A model generated the notes under the pieces. It was not told the DNA's origin. It saw nothing but the letters and a program-made list of their open reading frames with translations, and did no database searches. From the NCBI GenBank assembly GCA_024529925.1, contig JAFEUB010000912.1, positions 1,282,501-1,346,500 on the forward strand: a stretch of 64,000 bases of DNA. The letters are read 5' to 3'. Below are positions 25,901 through 37,646 of the stretch, in pieces. A program made the position numbers and the translations under genes. This DNA comes from Ophthalmolycus amberensis (taxonomy: Eukaryota; Chordata; Actinopteri; Perciformes; Zoarcidae). The first letter of the stretch is position 1, and each line of letters begins with the position of its first letter.

Positions 25901-27747
25901 TTTTACTTTGTTTTCATACATATAGTAATTGTGCCACAATTGACAGTTAACCATAAAACAAAATTAAAAAAAGAATACTTTCTGTTCTTGTCAAAGCATT
26001 CTAACATTAAAAGATATGTTGAACAATTTATTCACCAGCCTTGGAGAAAAATGATTTTAGTGTTGTACACAATATATGTTTCCAGGTGGGCCAAGCACTT
26101 GTGGACAAAGCCTGTACGTCCAAATGTATGTGCCAGGCCTTTGGGATGGTGAAGTGTGAGAAACTGTCATGTGCCAGTGGGGAGGTTTGTGGTGTAAGAG
26201 ATGGCGTCCAAGGTTGCCACGTCAAACAGGGCCGCTGCGGCGTCGGCCTAGATGGCCACCTCACCTCCTTTGACGGCGTGTCTGGAGCCATGGGAGCTCA
26301 AGGGGCGTTTGAAGTGGCGTCTCTGTGTGACGAGACCGCGGGGCTGTGGTTCCGTGTGGTTGTGGACGTCAGAGTCTGCAGTAAAGGTGCATCACCCACT
26401 GTTGCCACTGTGTATGTGTTCTTCAAGGAAACTGTCGTCACAGTGAACAGCCAACACATGATTTGGGTGAGAAGAGCCGGAAAGGATAATAGTAACATGC
26501 CAAAAGTAATCGTTTTGTTGTGGAAACTTTTACTTCAATTTGTTGGTGCCGCTTTTTCCCCGCTCTTCATGTCATCCAGGTAAATGGCAGGAAAATGTCC
26601 CTTCCCAGCAAAGTGACGAGTGAGATATCTGTCCAAATCTCAGGGAGGACTGTGATCATCGAGAGAGGATCCGCCGTGCGGGTCACCTACTCTGTTTCAC
26701 ACGAGGTCACCGTCATTATTGACAATAGCCTGTCCGCCAAAATGTGCGGCGCCTGTGGCAACTACAATAACAACCCGAGAGATGATATGAAGACTGCAGA
26801 TGGGAAAACCACCACTGATGTGTCTGTGGTTGTTGGCTCCTGGAGCGCTGGGGACTTCTCTAGATGGTGAGTTTTTGAAAGCATTTCCTCTGTTTAAATG
26901 TAATGGGTAAATATACATTGCTACATTTACTGCCATGATAATGATCTTCTTCACTGCAGGCTCTCATCACAATGTTCCCCAAGTCCTGATGTTAACTTTA
27001 ATCGTTCTAATAGCGTAACGGCTTCGCCTCCTCGTCTACGCTTGTAACCTTCAATTCTAGTTAAAGTGGAAGTTGTAAACTTGAACTCTATCTTGCCCTT
27101 TATTATGCAAACAGCAAACTTAATTTGACCACCGAAATAATCAAGTACAGATCAGCGAGAGATGGCACGGTGCTATGACCATTCAACCGCTCATTCTCTT
27201 AACAGCAAGAACTAAACAAGGACTCCACAGAGCCCTTTTAAAGGAATGAGAGTGTGGTTTTTAATTGCATTTGGTCCAATTTAATTAAGAAATGCCAGAG
27301 AAACCCCTATGGTAATTATTGATTAAAAAGCAGGTGAGGCTGACAGGCATGGCCATCAAAAGCTACCATGCTTGCAATCCAATCACTGCTTGTCATCCAA
27401 GGACACTTAAGACTCATCTGGGTGCAATATTAATTTGAGCCCTCGTCTTTAGTTCTGTGTTCTAGCCTGAAGTCAGTCCCTTAGAGAGTTGAGTTTGGTG
27501 CGTCCCCCTTCCTCACTTTATTCAACATCGTTGTCTTTTCGCAGCGATTTGTCGTCACCAGACTCTAAAGAACACGAGAAAATGCCCCCAACAATCAGAG
27601 CTGCTCCCCAGTGTTTGCATATGCCTTTAGAAATACAATTTTCAGAAGTGTTGCTTGTAATCTCTGTTGTGGCCGAGTGAACATGTCTTTACTTTGCTAC
27701 TGTGCCCTTTGACTGCAATTTTTCTTTTTCTTTTCAGTGGCCTGTAG
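13957..27747 (+). CDS. fcgbp: IgGFc-binding protein-like gel-forming mucus protein, 7 vWD domains
   Basis: Secreted, multi-vWD protein of the FCGBP/zonadhesin type; in mammals FCGBP is a goblet-cell mucus component. Coding exons: 13957-14002, 15067-16308, 16474-16805, 16998-17577, 17681-18279, 18369-18936, 19130-19395, 19519-19860, 20033-20606, 20763-20962, 21295-21436, 21567-21895, 21978-22563, 22658-23256, 23630-24197, 24323-24921, 25019-25586, 25693-25892, 26086-26466, 26580-26866, 27738-27747. They total 9018 nt with every phase consistent and no internal stop, giving 3005 residues. Residues 1-16 are a signal peptide (MGTLLLFCALGALLSC). Residues 17-429 are the IgGFc-binding N domain (GREFALSFMQNY, GHTCTW). 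Seven vWD-C8-TIL units follow. GDPH, the autocatalytic cleavage motif known in this family, is present in vWD1-6 (first at residues 465-468), and CGLCGN in the same six. vWD7 is degenerate and lacks C8. The symbol is by family; fish carry several such paralogues. Confidence 0.9.
15067..16308 (+). other. IgGFc-binding N-terminal domain exon of gene 2
   Basis: A single 1242-nt exon encodes the whole domain, which defines the FCGBP branch against zonadhesin. Visible landmarks are AGREFALSFMQNY at the start, HPVAVVTGHTCTW in the middle and CNHVYEQLLPVSRWG after it. The domain is entered and left in phase 1, so the exon is symmetric and could be skipped without a frame change. Confidence 0.85.
21437..21566 (+). 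other. GC-AG intron in FCGBP-like gene 2
   Basis: The exon ends ...ACACAG and the intron begins GCAAGA. The following exon opens after GTGCAG, and the frame runs through as D-P-C-K-D-A-K-C. The rest of the site fits the usual GC-donor context. The same intron in the degenerate copy (4455-4923) begins GTAAGC, so GT is likely ancestral. Confidence 0.8.
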
Positions 27748-28143
27748 AGATGTTGGTTCTCCGTTGATAGAAAGCATCTGGTGTGAACTGAGGTTGTTTC
27801 CTCTCAGAACCATGCCCTGATGCTTCCTCGTGATTGAAACAGCCGTACAATGTGGCTCACATCCCCGCGTTTTACCCCCATTAAACAGGATGAGGAATGT
27901 GAAGTCAAATGTGAAGTCGAAGAACGTTTTCTTGTTTACAGACAGTCTTACTCATACTTCAATACTTCCTCTTGATTCATGAAATGGTTTTGGTTGTTGA
28001 CTGGCCATCTGGCCATCTGTTGTTCACTTTGGAGTGGTGGGAAAACTCTAGCTCATTCTTGACCAACATCTCCATCTAGTGGAGGAAATAGTAGCGTCTC
28101 TGAAATGTGTTTTACAAAATGTGTGCTTCTTACCTTTCCAACT

Positions 28144-28149
28144 AATAAA
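28144..28149 (+). terminator. Polyadenylation signal of FCGBP-like gene 2
   Basis: AATAAA lies about 400 bp after the stop at 27745-27747, in an otherwise gene-free stretch. Another AATAAA lies at 28344-28349. Confidence 0.55.
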
Positions 28150-28911
28150 TACTTTTTCATTGCACTGCATGAGTTGTTTGTGATTCCCAGGCAATTTAGT
28201 TATATCAGACCTGTCGAGCACTGTCTGTATACCAGTCGAAAATAAAAAGCATGACTCTTACGGGTATGGGTAATGTGTGCGCAGCTTCTGCTGCGTCCAG
28301 CACAGCTGGTGAGGGGAGCAATCCTGTGTAAACTTTACGTTTCAATAAAAAAGCTTTATGCACTAAAGGTCCTTGCTGTAGGAGTGGCAAATAATGTAGT
28401 ACAACAACAAAACCCACAATGGACAACACCCTGGATATAGCAGTGTGAATTCACTAGATTGAGACGGGACCTGCTGACACCAAAGCTTAATCCACCCAGC
28501 TATGCGTTTGCTGCTATAGAGGACAGGGGGGGGGGGGGGGATCTGGCAGTTTGGTGTGGGAGAGACCTTGGTTAGGCAGTTTTCATATAGCTGAGAGAGA
28601 ACTTTATCTCACTGACGGACTGCGCCGACCGTGAGAACGCACCAGTGTTTATGCTTTCACTTCACTGCGCTGAGCTTCTCTCCAAAGCCTCCAAATTACA
28701 CCACAGTGCTACAGGCGCACTGCTTGTGCCTCTTATATTTCGCTGTTGGGGGAAATGAGCACGATTTACAGTTCATTATGAAATCGGGTTTTACTATCTG
28801 TGCTGGCACCATATCGCATGGGAGTAATATCTCTGCCCAGCAGCACTGTACTGTTTATCTCTGCTCAGGGTAGTTTAAGAAAAAACTCCAGAGGCTGAGC
28901 AATCACACACC

Positions 28912-29128
<217 letters not shown>

Positions 29129-29249
29129 AATTCCTGAGGCAAGACCAGGGAGGAACAAAGCTCTACTTGGGGCAAGCGAGTAGCTACTGAGGAATCTCAA
29201 CAGAATAATTCCCTTTTAACCTGTTGCCACTATTTGCAAGCTATAAGAG

Positions 29250-29332
29250 AAGGTTTTGCGGATCATATTTAATCTCTTGGCTGAAGTAACAAGTGGGACA
29301 AGCTGTAACAAGCTTACAGGAGGCTGACACAC
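29250..29332 (+). other. Candidate non-coding first exon of the first FXYD gene
   Basis: A consensus-like donor, ACACG|GTAAGT, lies at 29332/29333 downstream of the CT tract. The next coding exon on this strand starts with the ATG at 31610, behind an acceptor near 31593 or 31604. The left boundary is a guess; only the donor is visible. Confidence 0.3.
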
Positions 29333-30919
29333 GGTAAGTTCATGTAAATGTACAAACGTATGCTCTGAAATGAATACATTTCCATAAATGCAATGCCAAA
29401 TATGAATACGGCTGAATATTAGAATTCCAAAACACATCTGTGTGCTGCAGGATGTTGTCTTGTAGAGCTTTTCCTCCTTTTTTGTTTTAGCTGGGTATTT
29501 TGAACACAGCTTCCAAACAATCTCCAACTTCCCACTAAATTGTTCTGTTTCACCATGGTGAACAATTTAGTATACATAGTGTGCATAGTCTACACATAAC
29601 CACCGCTCATCTTGATCCCACAAATTTGAATCCACTTGCCAATCGTTTTGTACGTTTCTTTAATTGACTATGTTTGTGTCAAGCTGCGTTATCCTGCTTG
29701 AAAAAGCCATTTGAGAGGTTTAACATTTTGTACACTGAGTCCTGCCAGAAAACTGTAGCAAACAATGCTCATTCATCTTTATCGCGTGAATCGGCGAAAA
29801 CAAAAACGTGAAGTCCCAAGTTTAAATTCCCAATAGGCCTGTGTCTAAAGCGCTGATATGTATTTAAAGTGTGAAAGCACTCATATGGACTTGCCTGTAA
29901 ATGTAAGCAACCCCGCTTTTTAATTACAAACTCATGTTAATCCCACTTTATTAGAATCCATTGTAATTCATTTTTAAAGTGCTGCTTTATGGGCGTGTTT
30001 CCTGTCTCTCCATTCTATTCCTCTACATCACACAGAAAGCAAACAAACAAGATTATTGGATTCGTTGTTGTTGGAATAACTCACCCTGTATTTGTTTGAA
30101 TAAACCTGATTGGCAGGCCTTTGTTGTTAATCCTGTTCCCAGGGTTGAAGTGTTCATTTCTCTCCACTCCAGCTCCATGTTCACACCCCCACTCTAGTCA
30201 TGCATGAACCCCCAGCGTTGCTCTGGGCAGGGAGGGAAACCTTGGCTCTGCTAACGTAGGCTTTGATCTTTGCAATGCAAAACATTTTATTCCAGGGCTT
30301 CATTTTTTTTGCAAGCGTGGCGCTAAAGCTGTGCGTACCTGCATTACATTTTGTTGTCGTGCCTTGGGAATGTATTTGTATAATGTCGCTGTGAACCTAA
30401 CAACTGCAACAAGTATGCTCTTTGGTCATGCAGTGCATGCGTGGCGACCTTTGCGGCCAATAAGGAGGTGCAGTCTGGATGTGGAACCTCAACATGGGTG
30501 TAAAAAGAGCAGGTCCTGGATAATATATAGACAGAAAAACAGCCCCATGGTTCGTGTTCCATTTGTAAACTAGATGATCCAGCAAAACAGGTCTGAACCC
30601 ACTGACCAAATATCACTTGCAACACAACACCGGCCTTGCCGTGCACCCCTCAACTCTACTGGAGTACTGAGGCGCTGAGCCTGAAATAGACCCTCTTCTC
30701 TAGAGTCAAGAGACCATGTTATTTAGAAACGTATCCTGATAACGTAATGTTATGTAGGGTCTAGCCGAGATGGAGCTTTGTGTCCCTACCAGGCATGCTC
30801 TCATTGAAGGGGCACAAATGAAACACTTATTCAGATGCATTTTGGGACATGTCAGATCCAATGCTTTTTGGAGCTATATTTCATTTTTATTTTGACTATT
30901 CCTTTCGATATAAAACAAT

Positions 30920-31209
30920 TAGAGCTGCAACAATTCATCGATTAGTTGTTAGATGTGAAATTAATCAGTTTCAGTCATTTCTTCTTTTTTTTTTAAGTCA
31001 AATTCTCTGATTCCAAGCTTCTTAAATGTGAATATTTTCTGGTTTCATTACTGCTCTGTGACAGTAAACTGAACAACTTTTAGTTGTGGACATAACAAGA
31101 CAATCATTGACATTTTAGTAATTTTCTGATATCAAACAACAAATCATTTTATCGAGAAATATTTGACAGATTAATTGACAATGAAAACAAATCGTTAGCT
31201 GAAGCCCTA
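30920..31209. mobile_element. hAT-like MITE
   Basis: The element starts TAGAGCTGCAAC and ends in the imperfect inverse (TGAAGCCCTA). It is flanked by AAAACAAT and TTAACAAT, a plausible 8-bp target duplication with two changes. It has no coding capacity. A related fragment starts at about 45299 (TAGGGCTGCAGCG). Confidence 0.5.
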
Positions 31210-31609
31210 TTAACAATATAGTTTAATGCAAACAAGCAGGTTGGTAAATAAACCATGTTCTTCCATTTCTGATCCCTTGCTGTTTTCGGACAACTAGTCC
31301 TCACTAACCTTAAACTGGCTGTTTGGGAGTTTCTGAGAGGTATTAGAGGGGAGTTGCGAAAGATTTTCGCAACAGCCATCTCTCCGTTCTCAGCAAGGCT
31401 GTTTATAAGTTGCAGAGTTATTTTCGTCTAAAGGGAGTCAGTGAGTTACAAAGTGTATCTGTAAGTCGCATAAAAAAAAGCCTTGACTCTTTCACCCCAG
31501 CACACTGCCCTGATAAAACAGCAACTACCCCAAAAAGTGAGCATATTTGTTACTTGTATTTATTGCTGTGTACTGTTCCTTTTTGTTTATCAGCTTATCA
31601 GCAGGTACA

Positions 31610-34600
31610 ATGGATCTTGTGGTCTTGCTTGCGTTCAGCTCCTGGCTGGCTCCTGCACTCGGTGAGCATCCGTTTCACTAAACGTGCAGCCGCTTTACGC
31701 TGTTCCCTCTATGAAACCCAGCTGTGTGAGCGTGGTGTTCTTCAGTCGCTTCCCCTTTCTGTAGCTTTGGTTGTGTTTTTCAGTTCCTTCTACTTAGCTG
31801 ATGTGTCTGTATAACATAGGCATTTGCCAGGGAGGTGTTTGGTAAGTTTCCTACTTTAGAGTGCTAACTGGCAAAGCATGGCCATTTGATTTCCACTGAC
31901 CACTTATTTGAAGTGGCTGCTTGCCATTGCTCTTGCTGCTTGTTCTCTTTTTGCTCAAATGTGTATAAAAGGCCTTGTCTCGTTGTTAGCATTGCAGTGA
32001 TGCTGTTTTCAGTATAACTTCCATTTCATATTTTCCATTTTAAATAATTGCATGTCAGGGTTTTGCTACAGCCATGTCAGAAAAGTGTAAATGTTTGCAT
32101 AAACTGCAGTTTGAACAATCATTTATTCACACAGCTGCCAAGTTTCCCATTGTTAATGCAGGTTCTGGTCTTTGATTTGTTTCTCTTTGTGCCCTGAATG
32201 CCATCAATTGAGATAGATCGCTGTTTGTTTTGCCTACACTGAGATTTTTTTTGTGTCTTCTCTGACTCTCAGGTCTGTTAGAGTCTGACCTTGGTTTTTA
32301 AAGGTGGAGTAAGTTGCAATAAGCAAACTTACACTTCAAGTCTACTGATATTTGGTTGATTTGATTTGGTTTGATTATCATTTCACTGCATTAAACATCG
32401 GTTTAAAGTTTATACATAAGCACAACTAGGACTGGCTGACATTTAAAAGCTGTTCACAGTCTGTTGAACATTTTAATGAAAGCTGCAAAAAGAACGCATT
32501 AATGATTTGAAATGTTGCCCGGCACAAGTAGAAACGTTATAATGTAACATGTAATGTGCTATTCCAAGCTTAAATTGTCCCCCCCCCCCCATTATAAACA
32601 ATGGCTGCATTGTTTATAATGTCTGGATTGTTGCTCATCCTTTTGGGCCTCTCCACAGAGTGAATTTGCCTCACGACCATCAATGTTACCATTTGCTGAC
32701 ATGCACTTACACCACCATGTGAATGTCTTTTAAAGATTAATAATTTTTCCTTCTTTTTTCACAGCCTCAGTGGCAGATGAGGACAAAGGTGGGTATTATT
32801 TGAACAGAAGCTTAGAAAAGTCAAATTAAGATAAACTGCACACTCATTTTAGCTGGCATATAAATTGGCACACCAAACGGGCTAATGACTAGATGGATGA
32901 CTGAGGCCCTCAAAGTGCTGAATAGCTGTCATATCATGAGTGCTCTCTGAAGTGTGTCAGTGGGTAAATCTGCTTCTCATTTGTTTCCTCTCTCTGTTCT
33001 CTCCTCCCAGACAGAGACAGTGCTTTTAATTACGGTGAGTGTTTAGCGGATGAACGGGGCCTTTTAATGTCCGACCCTCATACGCAGGAAACATCTGGGA
33101 GTTCCAGACGAGAGAGAGAGTTTGCATTTTCCACTTGTTTTTTCAGAAGTGACGGAAAACCGCCACCCCGAGGCCAAGCTTCTGGAGTAGTCCCACTGCG
33201 AATACTTCTCATCCTGTCCCCTGTGTCGTTGATTTTAAGTCCATCTAAGGCACTGACGTGCAAAAAATGACTCAAAGTTTCTATACCATCAGTGTTCTCC
33301 ACACCCACTTTGTACTATTCCAGCCATGGTATGTAGCCCTATTGAAAGACCAGAAGCAGTGGTTTCCAACTCAGGGGTAGGGTTTTCTTAGGGGGTCCCA
33401 AGATATATCTGAGGGGTTAACAGGGATAAGAAAGGGGGAAAAATATATTTTTGTTACACAAAGTTATGTTTATTTTTCTCAGATTTGTCTTTTTTCTTAT
33501 GTGGGTATTTTCATCTCCTCTGACCTTCCTTAGAATTAAACAACCTAGGTCAAAGTGTTTGCAAGGGATCTAACATAGGCCATTCCTCATTTTAAGAAGT
33601 CACAAGCCAAAACGTTTTGGAACCACTGCACTAAAGGATTGATGAACAATTCTGGCAGCTAAGAAAACAACAGTAGGCTATAGGCAATTCACTCTTTTTT
33701 CCCCAAAAAAAACTATATTTGTTTTAGTTTATTGTAGTCAATATGTATTTGCTAATGCCTGCAGATAGTTGCCATCTTGCTTGGTAACTTGTTAACTAAA
33801 CAACACAATGCTTGATGCCTGTTCAAAGCTGTGATCCCCATAAACAGTATGTTATCGTTCATGTCATAAAGAAGCAGACCCTGTCCCAGACTAACTGCTC
33901 CCTTGATTTTGTTTCAATTGATGGAAACACAGACATGTCATATTGCTTCTACAGAGTTAAAGTTGGCCATGGCGTTAACAGTTTTGGTGACTGCAGCTCA
34001 CAGGAATTTGTGGTGTCCCGTGACCATCAGGGGGCTGCAAGAAATGTCCGCAATGCTGCTCTTGACTCAAAATGTGGTTAAAAGCTTATGGTATTTTGTA
34101 TCCCGAAGCTGTCACATGTTACCATGCACTTCTGCAAACATAACAAAGAATTTATTTTTTTCATTTCAGATTACGAAATCTCTGAGAATCGGTGGCCTGG
34201 TTTTCGCAGTGGTACTGTTCGTCATGGGGATCCTCCTCGTTGTCAGTAAGTGTTTGACCACCTTAAGTACACAGCGGATGTGTAGCGTCACCACTGTGAT
34301 CCCTGTATGTGTGCGGTGACCTCGCAGTCTCCCAAAACAAGCAGGCTTCTGTTTCTCTCAGAGGTCTGAAAGGGAGGCACACTGATGCTCACAATCCCAG
34401 CATTCAATGGTCATGGTCCGTGCATCAGAGCAATTTGCCCTTTACATCTTATCCCTTTCCTCAATCATAGTGTCCTTCCAAGGTTCCTTCTCCTCAACTG
34501 CCTGCACATGCGGTCACTGCCAGTGCTAGCCCTGAAACCAAAACCAACCAATAAATAATTAATTGGGACCCAAACACTCTGCTTCTGTTCGTCAAACCCA

Positions 34601-36345
34601 CTGTGGATTCCTAACTGCGCTCTATGAAGTCGTTGTATTTACACTAAAATGATGATAGTAAAAAAAGCCCACACTGACACAAGTTAAAAGAGTGGAGCTT
34701 GCTATCACAACTAAATTATTGATCGGTCATTAAATACACAGATTTACAGTAGACACCGGCTTAATCAAAGGTGTTCTCCCTGTAATGTGTTTGTTCACAT
34801 CTGTAATCTGTTCTCCAATTTTCCATTTTCTCAAGCAATACAAAATACAGATTTTTCATTTTTAACCTAAAAAATAACTCTTAAATTACTTGTGAATATA
34901 AAAGTTATCGATTGGGCCTTTTAGGTTTTGAACAATGTCAATTGATTTTGTAAAATGAATCCACAATCATGAAAGTGTGACACACAGGCAAAGCATAAAA
35001 CGTAACATAAAGAGGCATATCAAATATTGCATTTAAAACATCATTGATTGCAACAGGTACCCTCTGGCGCCTCTCAGTGTCAAAGTCAGTGAGTAAAGGA
35101 GGAGTGTTACCTTTCAAGATGCGTACAGCTTTATTCTTAGTCCTGAGAGTATGTAGGTCACTAGTCTAGTCCGGCATTTCACAATATTTTGCCAGCCTAC
35201 TATTCTAGCAAGTACACGTCTTAGTCAACTCTTCAGGTATAATAGCATGTCTCTGCTCATGGGCAGCTTCTTAATCAAAGTATTGTACATTATTTCTAAT
35301 ACGAGTTACATTTTCTCTTAGAAGACGATAAAGACACGTTCCTTCAAAAGGTGTATGCAGTATCTTTAGAGAAGCTTAGATTAGAGAGTACTTGATATCT
35401 GAAAGCTGTTTCAACAGGTTGACCATGAAGTTCAGCTGCCCATACTGAAAAATCCTGCACTGTGCAGATAATCATATATAGGTATTAACCTCCATGTGTA
35501 AAGAGCCTGTCTGGTGGCTAAATAGGCTGCTTCACTTTAGGTTTCACCCTTCAGTAGGAGACTATATACAGCCACGTCATCGCAATAACTTTATCAAAAT
35601 GTTACTTTGTTTACAAGGAGAACAATAAAGAGCAGAATGGAGTCTTGCAGCACATGTCTTGTGAATGCATTTAACATCTATGATGTGTATCGGCAAACTG
35701 ATCTAAATATCATAACCAAAGATGTTGAATGGCAAAACTCTTTTGCAGATTTTCACATGATATGAATGCTGTTGGCTGAATGTTCTTCAACACACTGGCT
35801 CCTGTACTGTGGGGAAAAGTTCAACAAGCAAACATATCAGGCCTCCCAAGACGTGCTGGCCAGATGGGTTTATTGGCACAAGCTCAAGACTGTAATCATG
35901 CACCCATCAAGGCTTGGAACAAGCTCGTCCTCTTTTAATAGCCTACTAAAGGGGGTGGTGTTAGGGGACTGTTAATGCTGCATACATTCTTTTTATGATG
36001 TCTCATGTTCATTTTGTCGCCGTTTTAGACACATATAATTTTTTTCCTTGTGTTTTCCCCCAAAAACAACAGCCCGAAAATGTACCTGTTCAGCAGGTGA
36101 CAAGTCAAGGTGAGTGAAGTCGAAGTAAAACCTGTAAAAACCAGACCCTTCTCTGTAAAACGGATAAAACATCCCTCCAGCCTGATTATCTCTTAATATT
36201 CCTCAGGTCCAGAGGTCCTGATGTGGAACCAGGTGTTCCTCTGGGTAAATATTTTTCTTTCTATTATAATAACTATATCAAGTAGATTTAATGCCTTTCT
36301 TTTGAAATAAAACAGTAATCTAAAACTCTTTCCACAGCTTCGTAG
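31610..36345 (+). CDS. FXYD-domain ion transport regulator with an apparent 1-nt frameshift
   Basis: FXYD proteins are small type I membrane proteins that modulate Na,K-ATPase. Exons: 31610-31661 (signal peptide MDLVVLLAFSSWLAPAL), 32765-32788, 33011-33034 (DRDSAFNY, part of the FXYD motif), 34170-34245 (transmembrane: LRIGGLVFAVVLFVMGILLV), 36073-36109 (RKCTCSAGDKSR), 36207-36244 (RGPDVEPGVPL), 36338-36345 (AS, stop). The transmembrane exon is 76 nt, whereas the matching exon of the neighbouring FXYD7-like gene is 75 nt. Read in phase it would leave frame after D-Y-E; removing one A from GAAATCTCTG restores D-Y-E-S-L-R. Either a real inactivating insertion or an assembly error. The short tail ending in PLAS recalls FXYD3/FXYD4 more than FXYD6, but I do not assign a symbol. 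Confidence 0.75.
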
Positions 36346-36728
36346 ACACAAAGACAAAGAGCAACGGAGATCTGGTCAGTGTCTTGTAAACATCTGCGAA
36401 TCTATTTTCTGCAAAAGGAGGCTAAAAGCGATTTTGTTTTTCAGAACAACTCAATCTTGTCCTCCACCTCTTTCCCACAGTGTTATCGACTTACCATTAG
36501 GTGGCAGCAAATACCTTGATCACAGCAGAGGACAATCTTTCCATGGACACAACAAGCTTCCTTTCTTGTGAATTTCTTAGTGCTACTGTGCTCCTTTTTT
36601 TTCCTTTTTAATGTATTTATCATCAATTGCTGTTATTAGATAACGAGCCAACTTTATATGGTGGTAGTGTATTCTGGTAAAAGTGTGATTCTCATTTGTG
36701 TTTTTATGACTTTCAGATTGATGCAAAA

Positions 36729-36734
36729 TATTAA
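36729..36734 (+). terminator. Possible polyadenylation signal of the first FXYD gene
   Basis: ATTAAA lies about 385 bp after the stop at 36343-36345. No AATAAA is closer. Confidence 0.3.
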
Positions 36735-37646
36735 AACACATCTTTGAAAAGGTTCCCTCTGCTTTCATGCATCGTTATTTTGTTCTCTGCCGTTAGAAGT
36801 AGACCAGCAGTGGACGGCCCTCTATTTTGCTGCACTCCCATTTCTGCTGACTCTGCAGACACTTCAGTTACACATGCAGTAGTAACCACCAGCAGTGAGA
36901 CTGTGAATGATTTATGTGCTGCACTATGCAGTACTTGGAAAGGGGCTGTCTTGAACAAAAAAAAAAAGACTTAATTTGACCTATCCCTCTTTTCAGTGCT
37001 GTTGTTATTGGCAGATTTTCAACTGCAGTGATTATAGCAGCCCCTGCGAGAGCAAAAGCTGCATATGCTGACTGTATTTTCTCCCTGGTGTTACAGGAAC
37101 GGTCTGACTGCACTGCACAAAAGAAAGCACATGGAATAGAAAATGGTGCATATTGAGCATGCACGCAACGTTTCTAAAAGGCATTATAAGCTACAAACTG
37201 ATGAGAATCTGGTGCAAAATCCACAACACTTCTTAAATATCCAAAATATCTTAATTTTTCACACATGCAGTTAACACCCCCCCCCCCCCCATACTCTCGC
37301 ATGCTCCACAGAAGACTGTATGATACTCAGTAGACTGTTATAGATATACTTATAGTAGCATTACATTAGCTGTTTACCCTTTTATTCAATGTAATTTTGG
37401 GCTACTGTGGCGACCCACTATCCCCTGTAGTACTGGCAGATCTGGCACTCTGTGGGTGTAACCCTTCATTGTGAATGCAGTGTTTTGCTGTGGCCACCAG
37501 AGGGTCCCTGCTGAGTTTGCAGAGAGGGTTCTTAAGCAGTTCTGCATGCTGTCCTGTCCAGCTACCTCAATTCATATCCAATCCTTAAACTGCATCCTGC
37601 TAAATTTCTGGGAGACGGAGATCCTCTACACCTCCACAGTGCAGCC

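Noticed and set aside
27489..27680. Open frame with a TTTTCGCAG acceptor-like site
   Set aside because: Its phase does not match the exon ending at 26866 and it has no domain; treated as the last intron of FCGBP gene 2.
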